This document shows, one piece after another, positions 38,302 through 42,053 of a stretch of DNA of 42,053 nt. The position numbers and the translations under genes are program-made. The number at the start of each line of letters is the position of its first letter. Position 1 is the first letter of the stretch. The notes beneath the pieces were generated by a model. The model was given only the letters and a program-made list of their open reading frames with translations, did not search any database and had not been told where the DNA came from. This DNA is from a virus, in the IMG/VR virus record IMGVR_UViG_3300032053_000166, positions 1 through 42,053 of that record; one strand, written 5' to 3'.

Positions 38302-38480
38302 GCTTCCTCCAGCTCTTTCACTAATTCATGCCCTAATTTACAGTTAGAATAATTATCGCATTCTCGCCGGTCGTCCTCTTCTCCGCTACAAAATTCGTTT
38401 CTAAAATCACTTCCACAATGTTCAACTTTCAGTGTTCTATAAATCAGGATTTCAATTATATGTTTCAGTTTATAATTCAT
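38298..38480 (-). CDS. Small acidic Cys-containing early protein (60 aa)
   Basis: ATG 38480 follows GAGGTGAGT; the longer frame lacks a ribosome site. MNYKLKHIIEILIYRTLKVE at the start, then four Cys (HCGSDF, EFCSGE, ECDNYSNCK) in an acidic context and a helical tail. Possible metal-binding protein. Confidence 0.6.
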   Translation of the reverse strand: MNYKLKHIIEILIYRTLKVEHCGSDFRNEFCSGEEDDRRECDNYSNCKLGHELVKELEEA

Positions 38481-38487
38481 ACTCACC

Positions 38488-38655
38488 TCAATTTTGCAGA
38501 TGCGCAATCAACGCATCTCTTATCGATTTATGCTCGCAACAGAGCAGATCATCTTGGCATTTCTCACAGGCTTTTATTTCTGCGGATAGTAGCAACAGGA
38601 ATATCAGGTTATTGCGCTCTCTGATGATAATTTCAGTTGCTTGTCTGTTGGTCAT
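38488..38655 (-). CDS. Small early protein with CxxC and CC pairs (55 aa)
   Basis: ATG 38655 follows GGAGGAGCA. Begins MTNRQATEIIIRERNNLIFL; a hydrophobic Leu-rich stretch is followed by CEKCQDDLLCCEH, a possible zinc site. The start overlaps the previous stop. Confidence 0.6.
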   Translation of the reverse strand: MTNRQATEIIIRERNNLIFLLLLSAEIKACEKCQDDLLCCEHKSIRDALIAHLQN

Positions 38656-38930
38656 TGCTCCTCCCTCAGGCATTCATCGCACATAATATATCCATCAGCG
38701 TTTGCCTTGTTGCAATGATCCTCATCAACTTCTTTGCCGCAATTCGGGCAATCAAACTTATCATTCTGCTCTATTGCCCTACAGCAATGCGATTCAACCC
38801 ATGCCTCAGACCCATCGTTATAGCTCACGTATACCGCCTCGCCTCGTGTAGTGTGCGGCATTGCCTCATTCATGCCTGCCAGGATTTTTTTCTTGTCAGT
38901 GATACATTTGTATATTTCTGTCATTTTCAT
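38652..38930 (-). CDS. Zinc-ribbon early protein (92 aa)
   Basis: ATG 38930 is 5 nt after GGAGG. The N-terminal part has KKKILAGMNEAMPHT; the C-terminal part has HCCRAIE, FDCPNCGKEV and MCDECLREE, a complete two-pair ribbon. Likely an adaptor or small nucleic-acid-binding protein. Confidence 0.65.
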   Translation of the reverse strand: MKMTEIYKCITDKKKILAGMNEAMPHTTRGEAVYVSYNDGSEAWVESHCCRAIEQNDKFDCPNCGKEVDEDHCNKANADGYIMCDECLREEQ

Positions 38931-38951
38931 AATATCCTCCAAATAATTTTA

Positions 38952-39233
38952 TTATTGCGCTAAAATGTTTTGCATAAACGATAATCCAGGAATTGGTTTG
39001 ATTTTGCCATCAATCAAATCCCAGATTTTTTGAATTATTTCTTTGTTTTCAATACTCTCAAAAATTGCTAACACTTTTTCTCTTTTCACGGTCTGCCAAT
39101 ATTTTTTATCCGGGTTCCATTTCCAGCCCGCCTGTTTGATTATATTGCGTTTTTCAATCTCTGCGAAATCCAATCTCGCAGAATAGGTCTGTTCCTCGTA
39201 GTTAAAATTTATATTTATTTTTTTCTCTGTCAT
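38952..39233 (-). CDS. DUF5710-like early protein (93 aa)
   Basis: ATG 39233 follows AGGAG; an ATG 30 nt upstream sits only 3 nt after a TATAAT. The segment RLDFAEIEKRNIIKQAGWKWNPDKKYWQT (about 20-48) resembles the F-x-E-K-x-x-x-K-x-G-x-x-W-x-x-x-x-K-x-W pattern of DUF5710-type domains. The C-terminal half is helical. First gene of the leftward early cluster. Confidence 0.6.
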   Translation of the reverse strand: MTEKKININFNYEEQTYSARLDFAEIEKRNIIKQAGWKWNPDKKYWQTVKREKVLAIFESIENKEIIQKIWDLIDGKIKPIPGLSFMQNILAQ

Positions 39234-39560
39234 TTTGTTCTCCTGTTCGTTTTTGTTTTTCATACTATTATATATTCAAGTACCGTGCCAGATTTAAAAA
39301 TGAGGCTGTAGCTATGTTTGGTGTTTTTGGCTACAATTCAGTATTCAAATATCTGGATTGTTTTATGCTGCATATTTTAAGTATTTGATGCATAATTGAG
39401 GCAGTATCTATGTTTTAGCCACTTCAAATATTTGGACGAAAAATACAAATATGTGGATAGATATTGCTGGAACTATGCATCATTTAAGGGAAGAAACAAG
39501 TACCTGTCTCACTTCTGCTTTTTATTGCAAGTTGGCACAAGTATTGATATGTAGAAATAT
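39234..39560. promoter_or_regulatory. Gene-free control region with operator-like repeats
   Basis: The only gap over 300 bp, lying between diverging genes. It holds three copies of CAAATATNTGGA (39345, 39425, 39445; spacings 80 and 20 bp). It also holds a 17-of-20 direct repeat TGAGGC..GTA..CTATGTTT (39301 and 39397) and a 9-bp inverted pair TGATGCATA/TATGCATCA (39386 and 39474). A TATAAT lies just left (on the minus strand near 39267) and a weak rightward TTGCAA-N17-TATGTA (39525-39553) before the zinc-ribbon gene. Confidence 0.6.
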
Positions 39561-39728
39561 ATGGAAAAAGAATTGTGTACAAAATGTAAAAAAATAATCT
39601 ATGAAGTCAAAATCCATATAGAAAGAAAAGCATACTGTATGGATTGCGGAATTCCAACCATAATCAAAAAGGAGAAGCGCGAAAATGATTTGCTATTGCG
39701 TGATAGAGAAAGAAAAGCAACAAATTGA
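39561..39728 (+). CDS. Small zinc-ribbon protein upstream of HNH (55 aa)
   Basis: Begins MEKELCTKCKKIIYEVK and has CMDC about 20 residues on. No ribosome site is present, and the weak promoter ends 7 nt before the ATG, so the mRNA may be leaderless. The 3' end overlaps the HNH gene. Likely DNA- or protein-binding. Confidence 0.6.
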   Translation: MEKELCTKCKKIIYEVKIHIERKAYCMDCGIPTIIKKEKRENDLLLRDRERKATN

Positions 39729-40089
39729 ATTGAGATATTATAATTTTGACACGGGAGACCAGATAGAATTACCATGCTATTTACAATTATCCGGTAAGAA
39801 AGACGAGCGCAACACAGTTGAATACAATACCTGGAGAATAACAATACTTGATAGAGATAATTATACATGCCAGATATGCAAGAGGAAATCCGGTGTTCTC
39901 CATGTTCACCACATCAAGCCATTTGCGGTATACAAGGAATTGCGACTTGACCTTGATAATGGAATAACATTATGCAAGGATTGTCATTTAAGCAAAATGC
40001 ATAATCGATTAACTTCTAACGTGGATAAATTATACGATATGCTTGAAATATCAGTTGAACATTGGAACAGCAGACAGCCTCGATTATGA
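39685..40089 (+). CDS. HNH endonuclease (134 aa)
   Basis: Zinc-binding HNH: CQIC at 62-65, HVHH at 73-76 with catalytic H75/H76, N92 in DLDNGITLC, and CKDCH at 97-101. AAAGGAG precedes the ATG. HNH nucleases serve as packaging partners of terminase or as homing enzymes. This one is transcribed away from the control region, opposite to nearly all other genes and far from the terminase, which suits a homing-type passenger or an early nuclease. Confidence 0.88.
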   Translation: MICYCVIEKEKQQIELRYYNFDTGDQIELPCYLQLSGKKDERNTVEYNTWRITILDRDNYTCQICKRKSGVLHVHHIKPFAVYKELRLDLDNGITLCKDCHLSKMHNRLTSNVDKLYDMLEISVEHWNSRQPRL

Positions 40090-40178
40090 TTCATTGTAAA
40101 ATCCCTCTTGGCTTTCACAGATTGCAAGATTTGAAGTTTTCGAGGTTTAAGCCAGTTCTGATACTCTGGAGTTCCAAC

Positions 40179-40301
40179 TTATCGCTCTACGCGATTATTT
40201 TGCTCGCACTCCCCCACTTTCTCAATAGCGCATTTTTTATCCCTGCAATAATCTACCTGCTTGCGGGGCACATATTCTATTTTTAGTTTGTCGTGTTTCA
40301 A
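40179..40301 (-). CDS. Small Cys-containing protein, TTG start (40 aa)
   Basis: TTG 40301-40299 lies 5 nt after GGAG, directly behind the previous stop. Translation begins (M)KHDKLKIEYVPRKQVDYC and includes CRDKKC and EC. It is short but has a good ribosome site and ends the operon. The 89 nt between it and the HNH stop hold nothing I recognise. Confidence 0.5.
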   Translation of the reverse strand: MKHDKLKIEYVPRKQVDYCRDKKCAIEKVGECEQNNRVER

Positions 40302-40302
40302 T

Positions 40303-40689
40303 TCAACTCCAATTCAAAATCACATCATAAATCAGGTGATACAAAGAATTATATTGCGGAGAATAGTGGTCAATATGGTATGCCGCTTTCACGTTACCAT
40401 CATGGCTAACATGCAAACTATACCTCCACTCACATTCTCTGATAGAAAAATCGTATTCGTTTTTAAAAATCTTGCCATAATACTTTGGCTCGAAACAAAC
40501 AAAATAATTGCATTGCATCAAATGGGCAAGCCATTCCTGCAAACGAAAGTCGCTTGCATATTCTATGAGGATATGCTTCCCGGAATAGGTGAGATTTATT
40601 ATTCTTTTTTTCTCTTGCCAGGTATCATCAAAAAGCCGATAGGTTTTGAGTTTGTAAAATATTAATTGAGTTAGTTTTTCGTCTGTCAT
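40303..40689 (-). CDS. Hypothetical protein (128 aa)
   Basis: The ATG at 40689 (MTDEKLTQLIFYKLKTYRLF) is placed after a large hairpin; an in-frame ATG 30 nt upstream lies in the loop of that hairpin. Neither start has a clear ribosome site, so the start is uncertain. The protein is rich in Tyr/Trp/His (e.g. CNYFVCFEPKYYGKIF, about 60-75) and looks soluble. Distal gene of the late envelope/lysis operon. Confidence 0.6.
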   Translation of the reverse strand: MTDEKLTQLIFYKLKTYRLFDDTWQEKKRIINLTYSGKHILIEYASDFRLQEWLAHLMQCNYFVCFEPKYYGKIFKNEYDFSIRECEWRYSLHVSHDGNVKAAYHIDHYSPQYNSLYHLIYDVILNWS

Positions 40690-40699
40690 AATGTTTTGT

Positions 40700-40742
40700 G
40701 CGGGAGCCCAAAAAAGCATTACTGCTAAAAAACAGCTCCCGC
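40700..40742. other. Two-tier inverted repeat between holin candidate and next gene
   Basis: GCGGGAGC (40700-40707) pairs with GCTCCCGC (40735-40742), and inside it AGCA/TGCT form a second short stem, separated by A-rich (plus) or T-rich (minus) internal loops. It covers the upstream alternative start of the 40303-40689 gene. No T-run follows, so it may be an RNA processing or translation-control element. Confidence 0.55.
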
Positions 40743-40765
40743 GATTTATCTGTTTTCGGAGGTTT

Positions 40766-41089
40766 CTATTTGTTGTTGCCCAGGTTCTTTAATCTATCCA
40801 AATTCAATTTATACAATCCTGCGCTTGCCAGGTAGGCAATAAACAGTTCAACGAACAATTCTTTTACGCCTAAACTCCCTGCAAATCCTGCATAGAAAGC
40901 AATAAAACCTAACCCAATAATAACAAATATTGTGATCAACTGTTTAAATGCTCCAGTCACACCACCAATTTCCATATTCTGCTTTACACCGGAAGGAATC
41001 AACCACCAGATAATAGCGGTAATTCCAGTATTAGAAACACCTATACCAGCAATAGCAAAAAGAATTTCAATTAGTTTTGTCAAGTCCAT
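40766..41089 (-). CDS. Holin candidate (107 aa, three hydrophobic segments)
   Basis: Hydrophobic segments at about 7-31 (EILFAIAGIGVSNTGITAII), 48-67 and 77-92, separated by short loops, with a basic C terminus ending NNK. Small multi-span protein next to envelope and lysis candidates: the usual picture of a phage holin that releases the amidase. Starts behind AAGGAG. Topology, not homology, supports the call. Confidence 0.65.
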   Translation of the reverse strand: MDLTKLIEILFAIAGIGVSNTGITAIIWWLIPSGVKQNMEIGGVTGAFKQLITIFVIIGLGFIAFYAGFAGSLGVKELFVELFIAYLASAGLYKLNLDRLKNLGNNK

Positions 41090-41105
41090 ATTTTATCTCC
41101 TTATT

Positions 41106-41669
41106 TTAGAATAATTTTATTCCGATTGTTGAACCAAAACTGTATCCAGATTTACCCTGTGGAATATATCTGCTCTGGTAGAAACCGCCCCAGCATTCAA
41201 TCGTGTACTGCCCCTGAATTAGATATGTAGCTGATAGATTCACCCCGCTGATGTCATTATCATTAGCTCGCACATACTGGAATAACAATCGTATTTCTGA
41301 TGCGGGATAGTACAATGCCCCTACCACAGTTGCAAAATCTTTTTTGGTCCAGCTCGCAGTATCGCTGACAAGATATTCCTGACCAGCTCCGATGTAGATA
41401 TTATCTCTCAATTTCCTGAATAGAATTTCAGTCACGTTAAATGATCGCCCGCTGTTCTGTCCAACTTTATCGGCACTGCTAATACTGGTACTGGTGAAGC
41501 TGAGATAATCATCCTTCAATGGTTCAAACACTTGCGCTTTAAAAATTAGCCCTGCATAGAAGCCCATATTGTGCGATGCGTCCAAACCTAAAGCACAATA
41601 CGTGTCAATCGAAAACCCGCATATCGAAAATGCCATAATGAATAATGTCAATAGTATTATCTTTTTCAT
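41106..41669 (-). CDS. Outer-membrane beta-barrel-like protein with signal peptide (187 aa)
   Basis: The start at ATG 41669 overlaps the lipoprotein stop (ATGA) and has GGAG upstream. The first 22 residues (MKKIILLTLFIMAFSICGFS) form a Sec signal peptide. The rest alternates polar and hydrophobic residues in strand-like stretches with aromatic girdles (e.g. IRLLFQYV, TIECWGGFYQSRYIP) and ends in Phe (GSTIGIKLF), the usual C-terminal signature of outer-membrane barrels. Lambda Lom is a phage precedent. Possible role: surface alteration or exclusion. Confidence 0.72.
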   Translation of the reverse strand: MKKIILLTLFIMAFSICGFSIDTYCALGLDASHNMGFYAGLIFKAQVFEPLKDDYLSFTSTSISSADKVGQNSGRSFNVTEILFRKLRDNIYIGAGQEYLVSDTASWTKKDFATVVGALYYPASEIRLLFQYVRANDNDISGVNLSATYLIQGQYTIECWGGFYQSRYIPQGKSGYSFGSTIGIKLF

Positions 41670-42053
41670 TCTACACTCCACTTACCAAATATATTTTTAT
41701 GCAATTTTCTTGGATATTCAGCGATACAATTATCAATAGTGATTCCCGTAGAAGATGGCTTTGTCACATTGCCCGCTTTATCGTGTACTGTGCAAGTGAT
41801 TAAATCCACATAGTTTTTGCCCATATCAACGGGCGTATACCCAACAATTTCTCCGCCCATGGTTTTAAGAGAACCACTGTAGGCGTGCCATTCGTACAGA
41901 GAAATATCATTCGCATCATCCTGCGCAATGCAGTAAATCATGCTATCTTCATTCTTGCATATTCTATCAGGCTTGGCATACACCGCCGTGATGTATGATG
42001 TGTGAGATGTGGGCACTGCGTTGATTGGTACCGTGCTTACATCCTCATTGCAA
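41666..42053 (-). CDS. Predicted lipoprotein, C-terminal part (continues from position 174 on the circle)
   Basis: 3' portion of the lipoprotein whose start is at 174. In the window it is open at its 5' side because of linearisation; apparent starts within it (e.g. ATG near 42016) are not the true one. The mature domain has several Cys (ICKNED, YCIAQ, ITCTVHD, DNCIAEY) and aromatic strands, with a C-terminal KWSVE. The Ig-like spacing of strands and cysteines suggests a small extracytoplasmic domain; no family is recognised. Confidence 0.75.
   Translation of the reverse strand, partial: CNEDVSTVPINAVPTSHTSYITAVYAKPDRICKNEDSMIYCIAQDDANDISLYEWHAYSGSLKTMGGEIVGYTPVDMGKNYVDLITCTVHDKAGNVTKPSSTGITIDNCIAEYPRKLHKNIFGKWSVE
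41927..42053. repeat. Terminal direct repeat, right copy
   Basis: Identical to 1-127. Together the two copies show that the assembly closes on itself; count this sequence once when treating the genome as a circle. Confidence 0.95.

Noticed and set aside
40062-40665. Plus-strand frames after the HNH gene
   Set aside because: No ribosome sites; hydrophobic composition arises from the antisense of the minus-strand genes.

Overview
The window is a complete, circularly assembled genome of a tailed double-stranded DNA phage (Caudoviricetes, siphovirus-type tail). The first 127 bases recur exactly as the last 127 bases (1-127 = 41927-42053), so the unique sequence is a circle of about 41,926 bp. 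One gene, a predicted lipoprotein, runs through the junction. The DNA is AT-rich, and start codons usually follow GGAGG-type ribosome binding sites. Promoters fit the sigma70 consensus. The phage encodes a signal-peptide beta-barrel protein ending in Phe and a lipoprotein. Together these point to a Gram-negative host with an outer membrane; the sequence does not identify it further. I see no integrase, repressor, tRNA, CRISPR array or insertion sequence.

Layout. Nearly all genes lie on the minus strand and read from high to low coordinates. (1) 37.5-39.2 kb: small early genes, several with Cys pairs, and an MT-A70 methyltransferase, next to a gene-free control region with repeated operator-like motifs (39234-39560). 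(2) 33.0-37.4 kb: replication operon with an O-like initiator carrying six 18-bp iterons inside its gene (a lambda-style origin), a DnaC-like helicase loader, small membrane and zinc-ribbon proteins and a DUF5131 protein. (3) 26.1-32.6 kb: recombination operon with a PD-(D/E)XK nuclease, a Sak4-like ATPase, an SSB-like protein, an SMC/RecF-like ATPase and a RusA-like protein. (4) 11.2-26.0 kb: head and tail operon with protease and nested scaffold, capsid, connector proteins, amidase, tail tube, chaperones with a -1 frameshift, tape measure and tail tip. (5) 8.7 kb through zero to 40.2 kb: portal, MuF-like protein, then a run of exported or membrane proteins that includes two fibre-like proteins with Sec signal peptides, a spanin-like protein, the lipoprotein, the beta-barrel and a holin candidate. 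Only the terminase operon (8772-11141) and a zinc-ribbon/HNH pair (39561-40089) are on the plus strand.

Regulation is unusually legible. The portal and protease operons each start from a TTGAC-N-TATNNT promoter whose -10 box ends 6 nt before the ATG. The two promoters share an identical 15-bp element at the same distance from the start codon, and neither gene has a ribosome binding site, so both mRNAs should be leaderless. The portal promoter is back-to-back with the terminase promoter, and their -35 boxes form a 15-bp palindrome. The replication and recombination operons each start from a strong promoter followed by a structured leader. Each leader has interleaved long stems (pseudoknot or switch topology), a shared A-rich motif and an intrinsic terminator just before the first gene. 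The recombination leader also contains an 11-codon ORF with a perfect ribosome binding site.

The main candidates for something undescribed are these twin leader RNAs, the paired leaderless late promoters, the fibre-like proteins with signal peptides, and a repeated beta-domain with an HxH motif shared by the tail tube and tail tip proteins.
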